From the NCBI RefSeq assembly GCF_019097595.1, contig NC_080717.1, positions 2,949,501 through 3,013,500 of the forward strand: DNA of 64,000 bases, given 5' to 3'. A program made the position numbers and the translations under genes. This DNA comes from Hemibagrus wyckioides (lineage: Eukaryota > Chordata > Actinopteri > Siluriformes > Bagridae). Of this stretch, positions 21,402 through 32,238 are shown piece after piece (the stretch's first letter is position 1; every line of letters starts with the position of its first letter). The notes below the pieces were generated by a model that saw only the letters and a list, made by a program, of their open reading frames with translations, made no database searches and was not told where the DNA came from.

Positions 21402-22578
21402 TTTTAAGTCTAAGGGTGTCTATCTCTGTCTCCCTGGAGCCTTCTCTGTCTTTTTGACTTCTCTTATTCCGGCTGTAAATAGAAGACGCTTTGAATTGCC
21501 TGCAGGTTGTTAGCATATGCTTAAGGGCAAAATATGAGTTTGAAGCTAGCTTTCAGAGATGCCACACACACACACACTGAGAAAGTTAGGTACCCAGGAT
21601 GACACCAACACACTTATGAATCTGTTAGAATTCATGAAGTTTTTCATCAGAGCCGATCCGCAGCAGATCTGCAATCAAATTCCCTCAGCCGCTCTGCCAG
21701 GCGGATTTTTAAGATTTGATTATTTTATTATTTATATTTTTCCCTGTGCTTTGTGGATAACGCATTAAGCAGCAGCGCTGTGGGGCTATTTAGATTTTAT
21801 GATCTTTTTTTATGTGCAGAATTAATTCCTAAATTGAATAACTCGCGGCCGTCTGCACAGGTTTGCTCTCATAATTAAACCGCATTTTCTAAAATAAACC
21901 CCCCTCCGGCTCTGGGACCTCCTCAACCCCTTCATTTGCATGAGAATAGAGCTCTTATCTGATTGGATATTAAATTACTCCAGCCTCGTCAGTGACACCG
22001 GAGAAAGCCAATCGCACCGAGGTCAACACCGCGGGTAACCGTGACAGCCCGTTGCCAAGGTGATTTGTACCTGCTAATGACCCGTGGTGTTAAATGGAGC
22101 ATGGGCGGACGATGGTGAGAATATAAGTGTCATCGTTTGAGGATTTGCAGTTGGGACTAATTTGCTGAGGCGGAGTAAGAGTGCGGAAGGAATTTGCGAT
22201 TTTGTTCTAAACGACTCCTGTGGTGATCAATGTCGCATTAGTCATATTGATGAGGGCATCGACTCGGGTGGATGATGAAGCACAGAAAGCTCATCTGCTG
22301 CCTTCACCCCTGTACTGGTATCAATTAAAATCACATTATTGTCACGAAATGCTTTATTACAAGACTCACATTAAGTTAATGACATTAGCGCAGTTTAACT
22401 GCCATTGAAACGTCGACGTACGTGTGATTGTACATCCAAGTCTTGTACAGGCTGGTCGAGGTATAATTGTTGGAAAAAAACAAAATAAAAAGGTTAATTA
22501 TACTAATGATGATTTGATTATTTATTTTCCTTAGCATCAAATCCCAGCTTAAGGTATTGTAAAATCCTTAATGTAGCC
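21402..22578. other. Non-repetitive, GC-richer block; conserved non-coding candidate
   Basis: Between about 21560 and 22420 no microsatellite or transposon is evident and composition is more balanced. It contains words such as ATAATTAAACC, TTCATTTGCATGAG and TTGCCAAGGTGATTTG. No open frame with a domain. Whether it is a conserved enhancer needs a cross-species alignment, so this is inference. Confidence 0.35.
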
Positions 22579-22770
22579 TCCTGGTGGTCCAGCGGCAGGA
22601 TCCTGTGCTGTCGTTGCTATGGCCTGGGTTCGATTCCTGGGCAGGGTGCTAACCCAGCCACTGAAGAGTTAACTCTCGGTGCCAGTCCCAAGCCCGGGTT
22701 AAATGGGAGGGTTGTGTCAGGAAGGGCATCCGGTGTAAAACCTCTGCTAAAATGCACTATGCGGACCAAA
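22579..22770 (+). mobile_element. tRNA-Glu-like SINE
   Basis: 22579-22646 resembles a decayed tRNA-Glu: TCCTGGTGGTCCAGCGGCA (A box region) and GGGTTCGATTCCTGGGCAGG (B box and acceptor stem). The body continues with GGTGCCAGTCCCAAGCCCGG, AAATGGGAGGGTTGTGTCAG and GAAGGGCATCCGGTGTAAAA, known to me from a fish SINE with an RTE-LINE-like tail. The anticodon arm is not intact, so I call a SINE and not a tRNA gene. Confidence 0.88.
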
Positions 22771-23206
22771 CAGTCTGCTGTAGTGACCTGTATGACGGAT
22801 TCTTTACATAAACCCACGTGTGTCGATATGCTGAAGTTTTCTGTAAGAAGACATTTATTTAACATTTCTGGTATGTTGGATGCTCCGATTTCAGGCAGAG
22901 GAAAAATGCTTGCTTGAAGCTTTCTGCTTCAGGACAAAGAAGTTTACACTTTATGGTTCCTCTGTAACATGACAAGCTGCTTTTTTCTGTCTTCAAGAAA
23001 GAGGAAAAAAGTGAAAAAAAAAAAAGTGAGACTGGTTCTGGAATGTGTTTATAGCTGCTGGAACAGGAAGTAACCCATTCCTGCTTCATGGACGTTCTAC
23101 AGCATTGAATGTAGCTATAAACCGATAAGAAATAAAAGGTAGCATGCCCTGTTTTGATAATTGTAGATTTATCTCCGTGTATAAGAATAAAATAGTAATA
23201 AAAAAT
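22771..23206. other. Unique sequence, no feature seen
   Basis: Only an A run at 23016-23026. No supported gene. Confidence 0.5.
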
Positions 23207-23330
23207 TAATCTAGTTGTGGATTAACAGTTAAAGTGTTGGACTACTGAATAAATCACAGGACCTGCAAGGTGCTGCTGCTGGACCTTCTGAGCAAGGACC
23301 TTAACCCTGAATTGAATGTGACTATGTGAA
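23207..23330 (+). mobile_element. SINE head fragment
   Basis: CTAGTTGTGGATTAACAGTT, AAAGTGTTGGACTACTGA, GGTGCTGCTGCTGGACC and GAGCAAGGACCTTAACCC follow the order of the SINE at 57005. The tail is truncated. Confidence 0.65.
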
Positions 23331-23419
23331 CAAATAATACAAAAAGTAAGTGTGAATAGATACAAATGAAGATGACAGAGACGTAAACAGATATATATTT
23401 ATTATATAGACTATATATA

Positions 23420-24856
23420 GACTACATCTGTTTACATCTACACTACATCTGTTCACGTCTACACTACATCTGTTCACGTCTACACTACAGCTGTTCACGT
23501 CTACACTACATCTGTTTACGTCTACACTACATCTGTTCACGTCTACACTACATCTGTTCACATCTACACTACATCTGTTCACATCTACACTACATCTGTT
23601 CACGTCTACACTACATCTGTTCACATCTACACTACATCTGTTCACGTCTACACTACATCTGTTCACGTCTACACTACATCTGTTCACATCTACACTACAT
23701 CTGTTCACGTCTACACTACATCTGTTCACATCTACACTACATCTGTTCACATCTACACTACATCTGTTCACATCTACACTACATCTGTTTACATCTACAC
23801 TACATCTGTTCACATCTACACTACATCTGTTCACATCTACACTACATCTGTTCACGTCTACACTACATCTGTTCACGTCTACACTACATCTGTTCACGTC
23901 TACACTACATCTGTTCACGTCTACACTACAGCTGTTCACGTCTACACTACATCTGTTTACGTCTACACTACATCTGTTCACGTCTACACTACATCTGTTC
24001 ACGTCTACACTACATCTGTTCACGTCTACACTACATCTGTTCACGTCTACACTACATCTGTTCACGTCTACACTACATCTGTTCACGTCTACACTACATC
24101 TGTTCACGTCTACAGTACATCTGTTCATGTCTACACTACATCTGTTCACGTCTACACTACATCTGTTCACGTCTACACTACATCTGTTCACGTCTACACT
24201 ACATCTGTTCACGTCTACACTACATCTGTTCACGTCTACACTACATCTGTTTACGTCTACACTACATCTGTTCACGTCTACACTACATCTGTTCACGTCT
24301 ACACTACATCTGTTCACGTCTACACTACATCTGTTCACGTCTACACTAAATCAGTTCACGTCTACACTACATCTGTTCACGTCTACACTACATCTGTTCA
24401 CGTCTACACTACATCTGTTCACGTCTACACTAAATCTGTTTACATCTACACTACATCTGTTCACGTCTACACTACATCTGTTCACGTCTACACTACATCT
24501 GTTCATGTCTACACTAAATCAGTTCACATCTACACTACATCTGCATACGTCTACATGACATCTCTTCACGTCTACACTACATCTGTTTACATCTACACTA
24601 GATCTGTTTACATCTACACTATATTTGTTTACATCTACACTACATCTGTTCACGTCTACACTACATCTCTTCACGTCTACACTACATCTGTTTACATCTA
24701 CACTAGATCTGTTTACATCTACACTATATTTGTTTACATCTACACTACATCTGTTTACATCTACACTAGATCTGTTTACATCTACACTATATTTGTTTAC
24801 ATCTACACTACATCTACTTACATGTTTACAGATATAGTGCAGATGTAAACAGATAT
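23420..24856. repeat. 21-bp minisatellite, about 67 copies, with a terminal inverted piece
   Basis: Each unit is CTACACTACATC followed by TGTTCACGT. The array runs to about 24825, all units keep the same phase modulo three, and most differ only at the CpG (CACG versus CACA). Since 21 is a multiple of three, both strands stay open: minus gives NRCSVDV heptads (338 codons), plus gives TSTLHLF heptads. Neither has a non-repeat domain, so I do not call a protein. Variants with AAATCAGTTC create minus-strand stops. At 24828-24856 a short inverted piece (ACAGATATAGTGCAGATGTA) follows. Confidence 0.96.
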
Positions 24857-24936
24857 ACAATAGCAACTGTGTACAAAATGTGCAAAATAGGGTGAGTGCA
24901 AAGTGAGCAGATATATACATTAAATATATGAAAAAA

Positions 24937-24937
24937 A

Positions 24938-24996
<59 letters not shown>

Positions 24997-24997
24997 A
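24937..24997. repeat. (AAAT)n microsatellite
   Basis: About 15 perfect tetranucleotide units. Confidence 0.96.
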
Positions 24998-26639
24998 AGA
25001 GATGATAAATAAAAAGAAGAATTAAGCCAGCTTATAAACTAAAATAAAATTAAATTAAATAAAAGAGAAGAATAATGTACTGTCATATTATTATGCTGTT
25101 CTAATAAAATCCTATTCAGAATTCTAAAAAATTTCAAACTAATAATTATCCTAAAACAACAAATCCATGTTGTATTATTACAGAAAATTGGATTAAACAA
25201 AACCTTTTCTTATTCCCATAATAGTCTCATTGTCTGTAATGAATCCTCCTGTGTTTTAATTGCAGCTGCTGTAATACACAAAGCTGGACTGCATCATGAT
25301 TTGAAAGCTTTCCACTAACATCTACATGCAAATCACGATAGCACACCTTTTGATGTTTCATGCCTTTTTTTTAGAATTTGGCATTTAAAAGAAGACCAAA
25401 AAAATCCTTGCCTTTGATAATAAAGGAAAAGGGTTGTTTTATATTCTAATGGGAGCTTACTGTTTCCCAGCCTGTGAAGATGTGGATCTCAGACTTAAGC
25501 TGGCTGAAAAGCCACAGACAAATAGCCTACTCTGATATAAGAACCGAGAACCGCTCCAATCACGGCAGCGCTGGAGAAAAAGTTAGCGCAGCTCTCAGTC
25601 TCCAAAAAATAGTGATGAAGATCTGATTGGAGAGCGGAGTGATTCCAATCCAGTGCTGTTGATTGAGATCTCTAACAGATTCCTGATGAAGCTACTTTAA
25701 AAAAACTTTTCCTCTAAGTAAAAGTTGGATGTAGTCTAAAGGTGCAGGAAGAAACTGTAGGTAGGAAAGTTCTTGTTCAGCACAGATGGAATAGTGGGTT
25801 AAATTTACCAAAACTAGCAGATTGTGATGTTCTTCAGGTCTCCACATCCAGATCCATCAAGATCACGAATATTAACTTGATTATTCCTAAGAGGTTAGAA
25901 AATAGCCTGCTTCCAGCTGACAGGAAGTCTACAATGACCTCAAATAAAGCTTCTGTTCAATCATGGTGAGGAGAAAAGCATTCCAGAAAGCAGAACTTGA
26001 AGACATTTTGAGGTCCCAAGACCTTTTTCCAGTCCTCACCTGTACACTCCACATAAACTCCAAATCATATTTTCTCAGATTTTAAGAAACTAGCTTGCGC
26101 CACTGGACTCTCTCCGCACCATAAAGTCGTAACCCTCCTCAACCTGGTCATCATGATGGATGTGAGGTTCTGAAAGTGCCAGCAGATATGCTCTGAAGAA
26201 GCTCTAAAGTGTGATAGACAGTGGATACTTGCCGGAATACACAATGCTACCAGGGTCAAAAGGTTCGAGTCGGAAATGTTCCCGGTTTGAACGCGAGTCC
26301 GTAATGGAATCACTGACAATAAGGAAGCTGCAGGTATTGAATCCAAGGTTAGAGACGTGGTGCTACGGCAGACCACCTGCTCCCTCTCAGCAATGCCGTG
26401 CACACCTTACTGACTCAGATATTCTTCTAAAGAAAGCAAGCTCCGCAAGGCCTTCTTTAACGTAGCCATGAGAAGTGGCATGGCATAACAAAAGAGTTCA
26501 GGAAAAGCTCTGAAGAACTTTCAGAAAGTCAGAAATGGGACAGAACTTTCTCTTTAAGAAGCTCAGTGAAAGTGCAGTCATGTCCACTGTTGGAAATGTT
26601 AAGATGGAAAATTCTCAGCTTTCTACTTGGATTGGATTC
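24998..26639. other. Unique sequence, no gene seen
   Basis: Includes a less repetitive stretch at 25240-25620. The open frames at 26065-26465 show no domain on either strand. Confidence 0.45.
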
Positions 26640-26675
26640 AGCCTTACTTTGGATAAAAGCATCGGCCAAATGTTC
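26640..26675 (+). mobile_element. SINE tail fragment
   Basis: ACTTTGGATAAAAGCATC followed by GGCCAAATG matches the 3' tail of the SINE family at 16516. No head is recognisable upstream. Confidence 0.5.
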
Positions 26676-27732
26676 ACATGTACACTAAAATGCCACATTT
26701 CTTCCAATTAACACAGAATGAGAAACTAGCGCTCAATTTCAGGGAGGAGTAGACTATCTATCTATTTTAAAAAAAGCAAAATTCACCCATGTCTGGAGAC
26801 GTATTCATCTTCAGTTTTATCCTGTTCAGAGTTGAAGGATCCAAAGCTTATCCAAAGTGTGAGCCAGGAAAACAACCAGGAAAGACTCCAGTCTATCACC
26901 ATCACTCACCCTAGCGAGGGTATCTACTGCCATGTTTTTTGGAAGGCTGGAGGAATTTCCAGTCCAGACACTCTGGTAAGTAACCCAGTAACCCAATCTT
27001 TGGATGGAACCAGAGATACTGGAGATGTTAAGTCCAGGTTAGTTGGTTGTAAACCCCAGATTTTTGAAGTCCAGAATTGGTAGAAAGCTGACCCTTGTTC
27101 ACTGGCCACCAACTGTTATATCTCTAGCCCCTAGTTTTTTGGTCCATCACCAAAAATCTCCCAGGGACCATTAAAAATCTGGTACGTCCGTTCATCTGTG
27201 TGTCCATCCTTAAGAAGGAGTGGTTTATTGTTTGTAGGATTGATCCAAACATATTGAGTCAAGTTCATAGCAAGAATAAATATCAGAAATAGTTTTATTT
27301 CAACAGCGTCCTAACTGTTCGGAGCGTACAAATTACCAACAAGGATGATTGAGCTTGCTGGGAATCAGGTCATATCAAAAATCAGGTTCTTTTTGTTTTT
27401 ATTTTTCTTTTAAAAAGGCATTCAAGGCATTCATTCAGGATGAATGAAAGAACTAGAGCTGATGTGTGGATGTGGATAAAAGGTTTAACCTGAGGTGAAC
27501 GATGTAAGGATAGCATCGGTGCCTCCATTCATGCTTTGCTGTTGTATTTTATTTTTTTTTTTTGTGATGTTGGGTTTGGTGTGATCATTTCAGTGATCAT
27601 TAGTGACAATTTGCATCCTGGGTAATGTGTAATCCTGAGTAATTAGTGTGTTAGTGTAGATGTTTCATTTGTTTCCAATAACACAATACCCTGAAGAGTT
27701 TACTCCTGGAGATTTTATGAGCCATATATACT
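26676..27732. other. Unique sequence, no gene seen
   Basis: No repeat family or exon recognised. A T run lies at 27551-27561. Confidence 0.45.
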
Positions 27733-28399
27733 GTACAGTGACAGGTGAAGTGAATAACACTGAGTATCTCCTCATCATGGAACCTGTTAGTGGGTGGGAT
27801 TTATTAGGCAGCAGGTGAATATATCCTCAAAGTTGATGTTAGAAGCAGGAAAAATGGACAAGTGTAAGGATTTGAGCGAGTTTGACGAAGAACCAAATTG
27901 TGATGGCTAGACCACTGGATCAGATCATCTCCAAAACTGCAGCTCTTGTGGGGTGTTCCCGGTCTGCAGTGGTCAGTATCTATCAAAAGTGGTCCAAAGA
28001 AGGAACAGTGGTGACTCGGCGACAGGGTCATGGGCGGTCAAGTCTCATTGATGCACGTGGGGAGTGAAGGCTGGCCCGTGTGATCTGATCATGCTACAAA
28101 GCAAATCTAGTTCAGGAATGGTTTGATGAGCACAGCAACGAGTTTGAGATGTTGACTTGGCCTTCAAATTCCCCAGATCTCAATACAATCGACCGTCTGT
28201 GGGATTTCATGGACAAACAAGTCTGATCCATGGAGGCCCCATCTTGCAACTTACAGGACTGCTGCTAACATGGTGCCAGACACCACAGCACACCTTCAGG
28301 GATCTAGTGGAGTCTATGCCCCGATGGACTGTTTTAGTAGCAAAAGGGTGACCAGCACGATATTAGACAGGTGGTCATAATGTTATGGCTGATCGGTGT
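27733..28399 (+). pseudogene. Deleted Tc1-like transposon, same family as 11128
   Basis: The 5' leader GTGACAGGTGAAGTGAATAA and CTCCTCATCATGGAACCTGT is followed by a transposase N-terminal frame around 27882-28067 with [20 protein letters not shown] (HTH). It ends at a TGA just after the DARGE motif. At about 28090 the sequence jumps to the C-terminal region (GTTCAGGAATGGTTTGATGA, CCAGATCTCAATACAATCG), so the middle, including the first two catalytic aspartates, is gone. The right end GGTCATAATGTTATGGCTGA with TCGGTGT remains. The left inverted repeat is lost. Confidence 0.9.
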
Positions 28400-29237
28400 C
28401 TGGTCCCTGCAAGCTAGACCACATGAGTATCCAGTGCAAAAGGTTCTGCTTTATTTTTTTCTTCTTTCTCACTCCCATTTTTTTAAATCCTGATAGGACT
28501 CAGAGGTGCTTGGGGATTCTTTAAAGGCCATGGTGATGAGACTGAGTACAGCAATCATACATCCTGATCAGTGGGTATCTCCCCGGGCACGCTCCACAAC
28601 CAAGCAGAGGAGGAGAGAGCTGCACTCATCTAAGAGAGAGCGATGGCACTCTGTTGAACGATCGATAGACCCGTGGCCTCGGACAGGACCGGGCTCTCTC
28701 CGGAGAGAGGGAAGCTGAGACACACACTCTCTCAAACACACTTGTTCATACATACACACTGCTTTCTCTCAGCTGAAGCACTCAGATCAGCTCTTCGCCC
28801 AACCTCTGTAGGCCATGGTTAATGGTGAGAGGCCACTCAGATGAAAAAAACCCTGACTTTAGCAGGCGAGTCATTCCAATCAGCCTCTCTGTGTCGAGAG
28901 TGTGTGAGGTTGTGTAGGTGTGTATGGAGCGCTGGAAGCCGGAATCCATCCGATAACATAGCTAGCAGTTTTCAAACTTTGGCACTGGTTTGATATAAAC
29001 AGCATTATTTTCTTTTCTTTCTGTTTTTCTGACGTTCCTGAGTGTGTGATTAATGGCGGTGTTGCTGACTGTATCCATTTTATTAGGTATTTTTCTTTTT
29101 TCCTTTTGTTCTTCTTATCCTTTAACCTGAGAAGTGACTAAAGAACCTGTTACACACAGCACCAGTGACCGCTCAGACCAATCCCCCCATAATCACCGGA
29201 CTGATTAAAGCCTCCCTGAGGACCGCAAACCTCAAGC
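28400..29237. other. Mostly unique sequence, no gene seen
   Basis: A GC-richer part lies at 28500-28730. Open frames there have no recognisable domain. Confidence 0.45.
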
Positions 29238-29264
29238 TGTGTGTGTGTGTGTGTGTGTGTGTGT
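29238..29264. repeat. (GT)n microsatellite
   Basis: Thirteen GT units. Confidence 0.95.
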
Positions 29265-29382
29265 AAGTGAGATAGAAAAGCTTAATGAGTACAGAGTGTG
29301 TCTTCATAGATAAATGTCAGGAATATTCTCCAGCTGAGAGAGAGCACCAGAGACTCTGTGACGGAGAGGAGGAATGTTTTGA

Positions 29383-29491
29383 TTTTTCTTTTCTTTTCTT
29401 TTCTTTTCTTTTCTTTTCTTTTCTTTTCTTTTCTTTTCTTTTCTTTTCTCTATTTTTCCTTATTATCATGCCTGTTTATCATGCCTTTCCT

Positions 29492-29546
<55 letters not shown>

Positions 29547-29563
29547 CAGCTTCATATTTGTCA

Positions 29564-29629
<66 letters not shown>

Positions 29630-29726
29630 CAGCTTCATATTTGTCCATTTCTTTGTTTCTTTCTTTGTTTCTTTTCTTTTCTCTATTTTTCCTTATTTTT
29701 ATCATGCCTGTTTATCATGCCTATCT

Positions 29727-29762
<36 letters not shown>

Positions 29763-29764
29763 TC
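29383..29764. repeat. Polypyrimidine block: (TTTTC)n and three (TTTC)n arrays
   Basis: TTTTC units at 29383-29449 and TTTC units at 29487-29547, 29564-29629 and 29725-29764. The linkers are themselves repeated: TATTATCATGCCTGTTTATC-type at 29461 and 29697, and CTCAGCTTCATATTTGTC at 29545 and 29627. The block therefore grew partly by duplicating larger segments. Long FFLSF-type open frames are artefacts. Confidence 0.95.
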
Positions 29765-30412
29765 ATCCTATCTATTCCCGTCTAATCTCTTCCATTCTAT
29801 CTCTCTCCCCGTCCTGATTCTCTCCTCCTTATTTCTCTCTGTCCTTCCTGTAAACTCTGATCTATCTTTCCTTCTTTTCCACACACACCTTCTCATTATC
29901 TTTCCTTTTTCATCCTCTCCTTCTTTCTACCTTCTCACATCCTGTCTTCCTTCACATCCTTTTTCTGCTCTTTCGTCCTTTTTCTCTTTCCTTATCACTG
30001 TCCTCATTTCTTATCTTCTTCTCTCTCCCCTTATCTAATCTCTCTCTCTCTCTCCTACTTACTAATCTCCCTTTTTCCCCCTCTTTTTTTTTCCTGATAG
30101 ATGAATCCCTCTAGCATATTCAGACTGGTTATGGGGCTATTTAGGTTGTTTTATGAGACAGAAACAGTCGTGAAAATGTCTGATGCTGCTACAAAGCCTG
30201 CAGTCCTACACAGAGATAGAATTAGATAGAGAGATAGTGAGAGAGATAGAGAGAGAGAGGGCAAGGAAGAGACAGAGAAAGAAAGAGAATGAGAGAATGA
30301 GATGCACCCCAGTAGGCAGAAAGCCGTTTGCTTTTATAGTGGTGGAAAAATGCCAGTGCTGAAAGACCGTTTGGAGCGAACGTAAAGATCAGCCTGAGAG
30401 TGAGTCATAGCA
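29765..30412. other. Pyrimidine-rich then purine-rich unique sequence
   Basis: 29765-30090 is CT-rich on plus. 30220-30300 is rich in GAGA/GATA words. No supported gene. Confidence 0.45.
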
Positions 30413-30438
30413 GGAGAGAGAGAGAGAGAGAGAGAGAG
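30413..30438. repeat. (GA)n microsatellite
   Basis: Thirteen GA units. Confidence 0.94.
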
Positions 30439-30907
30439 GAAAGAAGAAATAGATCAGCAATGAATATTTTTCCTCTCCGCATGTTTATAATGCATTCCTA
30501 TTGATTCTCAGTCACAAAGCACAGAGCTCTCCATCCATCCTGCATATTTCTCCTTTACCGCACACTGAGACACCAGAATGAATGTGTTTAGATTAACACA
30601 CACACACACACATATGCTCAAGCCGGTCCTTTTCTCTTTGGTCTGTCACCCACTGGGGATTTCCTGGTCTGACACAAATCAAAATAACGGGATGCTCCAG
30701 TTGATTTCCCTCAACATTTGCACAAGGAAAAAAAGAAAAAGAAAGAAAGAAAGAAAAAAAAAAAAAAAAACGTGTAAATACGTCAACAGCTTTGACCAAT
30801 GGTGCAGATAATTACAGCGAGAGGAAGAAAAACAGATGACTCCACAGGGAAGAGAAAGTTCTCTTTAAAGAAAAACAGCCAGTGTTTAGATGTTTTAGAG
30901 CCCACAG
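30439..30907. other. Unique sequence with a CA run and an A-rich run
   Basis: CA units at about 30597-30612 and AAAG/poly-A at 30727-30770. No gene seen. Confidence 0.45.
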
Positions 30908-30943
30908 GGAGAGAGAGAGATAGAGAGTGAGAGAGAGAGAGAC

Positions 30944-30988
<45 letters not shown>
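30908..30988. repeat. (GA)n microsatellite, interrupted
   Basis: Purine-rich GA array with TA, TG and CA interruptions in its first half and 27 clean bases at the end. Confidence 0.95.
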
Positions 30989-30990
<2 letters not shown>

Positions 30991-31113
30991 CCAGGCCTCA
31001 CGTGATTCACGTATTTATATGAATGCATCAACAATCAGCAGCTAAGACATTAGGAATTCTAATGAAGAACCTTCGCTAAAAAGATCTGATTTCTGATCTG
31101 TTTTTTCATTCTC

Positions 31114-31118
<5 letters not shown>

Positions 31119-31144
<26 letters not shown>
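31119..31144. repeat. (GT)n microsatellite
   Basis: Thirteen GT units. Confidence 0.94.
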
Positions 31145-31273
31145 ATCAGGTGCGCTGGTGTTGGTGTCGGTGTTGTTGGGGTTTTAAACACCTCAGTTTC
31201 ACGGCTGTGTTAAAATAAACCTCCACAGACCAAAAATAAAACAGGACTCAAACAGCTCTGATGAAGCAAAAAA

Positions 31274-31387
31274 CTCTTCTCTTCTCTTCTCTTCTCTTCT
31301 CTTCTCTTCTCTTCTCTTCTCTTCTCTTCTCTTCTCTTCTCTTCTCTTCTCTTCTCTTCTCTTCTCTTCTTCTTCTTCTTCTTCTTC
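31274..31387. repeat. (CTCTT)n pentanucleotide and (CTT)n array
   Basis: About nineteen perfect CTCTT units followed by six or seven CTT units, entirely pyrimidine on plus for about 115 bases. On minus this gives an EEKRR-type open frame, an artefact. Confidence 0.97.
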
Positions 31388-31599
31388 ATTCATTAAGATT
31401 AAGAAAGTATTCCTGTTCCAGGAAAATAAACAGGGTATAAACCAGGGTTCTCTCGCGTCCAGAAGTCTCATCAGTTTCAAAATCCTGGAATATCCCTCAT
31501 TCACACTTCCTGTCTTTCGACCCGAAGTGACCTCCTGGGTATTAGACACTCTGAAGCTCACTGAAGCTCTACACAAATCCTCAAGATTTCTTTCCTCAC

Positions 31600-32075
31600 T
31601 TCTCATCCTTTTCAATCTTTAATACAGTTATTCATCTCCACTTCACAATCCGGAGTGCTCCTCTGACCTGCTTTCCATCAGATCTACACGTTTGACCCAG
31701 CCACGTACCCTGAAGAATTCAAATTCCTCCCCTCATTAGAGGAGTTCCTCAGGGCTCAGCTCTCAGTCCAGTCTTGTTCTTAAATCACAAAGCTTACAGA
31801 TCACATTTGAAATCTTCTCTCGGTACTAAATAACTGATAACACACAACTTTCCTTTTCTTTTCTTTTCTTTCCTCCACCTTTCAGGTCTGTCAGAAAATG
31901 TCAGGCTGACAACTATTCCTGGATGGAAACCTATCATCTGAAACCGAATGCTTGAAAAACAGAACCAATCTACGTACTGGATATGAACTCCCCTGTGCCG
32001 GACCTTTCAATTACTGTCAGCACTGCAGACTGCAGACTGTCTGAAACGTACAGCAAATAAACATGCTGTAATTCT
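31600..32075 (+). pseudogene. L2-type LINE reverse-transcriptase relic
   Basis: Degraded reverse-transcriptase motifs lie in the expected order on plus, in shifting frames. At about 31609-31635 SIFNTVIHL matches the AFDTVNH motif with the catalytic aspartate lost. At 31738-31782 RGVPQGSALSPVLFL is an almost perfect RT motif. Near 31833-31860 TDNTQLSF corresponds to YADDTQL, with the second aspartate now asparagine. At 31917-32060 a frame with WMETYHLKPNA, an internal stop and KTEPIYVLDM matches the segment after the catalytic core. Stops and frameshifts make it non-functional. It ends about 160 bp before the 62-bp minisatellite. Confidence 0.78.
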
Positions 32076-32238
32076 AAAATAGTTCTTACTGCAGAAACAA
32101 AATCCAGGGGGTGGAGCTAGATCTGAGCTCCATACTTCTGATCTTCTCCTATATCCTCCTATATAACGTCTAGCCATGTGAAATGCTGTACAAGAATGAA
32201 CAACTAACATATTTATCAAGCTGTAATAAGTTTATCAA

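Noticed and set aside
22579..22646. tRNA-Glu gene
   Set aside because: The anticodon arm does not pair well and the sequence continues into a SINE body, so it is a retroposon head.
23322..24338. Minus-strand 338-codon frame of NRCSVDV heptads as a repeat protein
   Set aside because: The 21-bp period forces openness on both strands. There is no signal peptide, no non-repeat domain and no promoter, and variant units introduce stops further along.
23420..24825. CRISPR array
   Set aside because: Units are contiguous 21-mers with no unique spacers, and the surroundings are vertebrate-type.
26065..26465. Overlapping 84-112-codon frames on both strands as a gene
   Set aside because: No domain, no splice context and both strands equally open; consistent with chance.
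29285..30038. Plus-strand frames of 166 and 226 codons rich in F, L and S that look like membrane proteins
   Set aside because: Translation of TTTC/TTTTC arrays; hydrophobicity is a by-product of polypyrimidine sequence.
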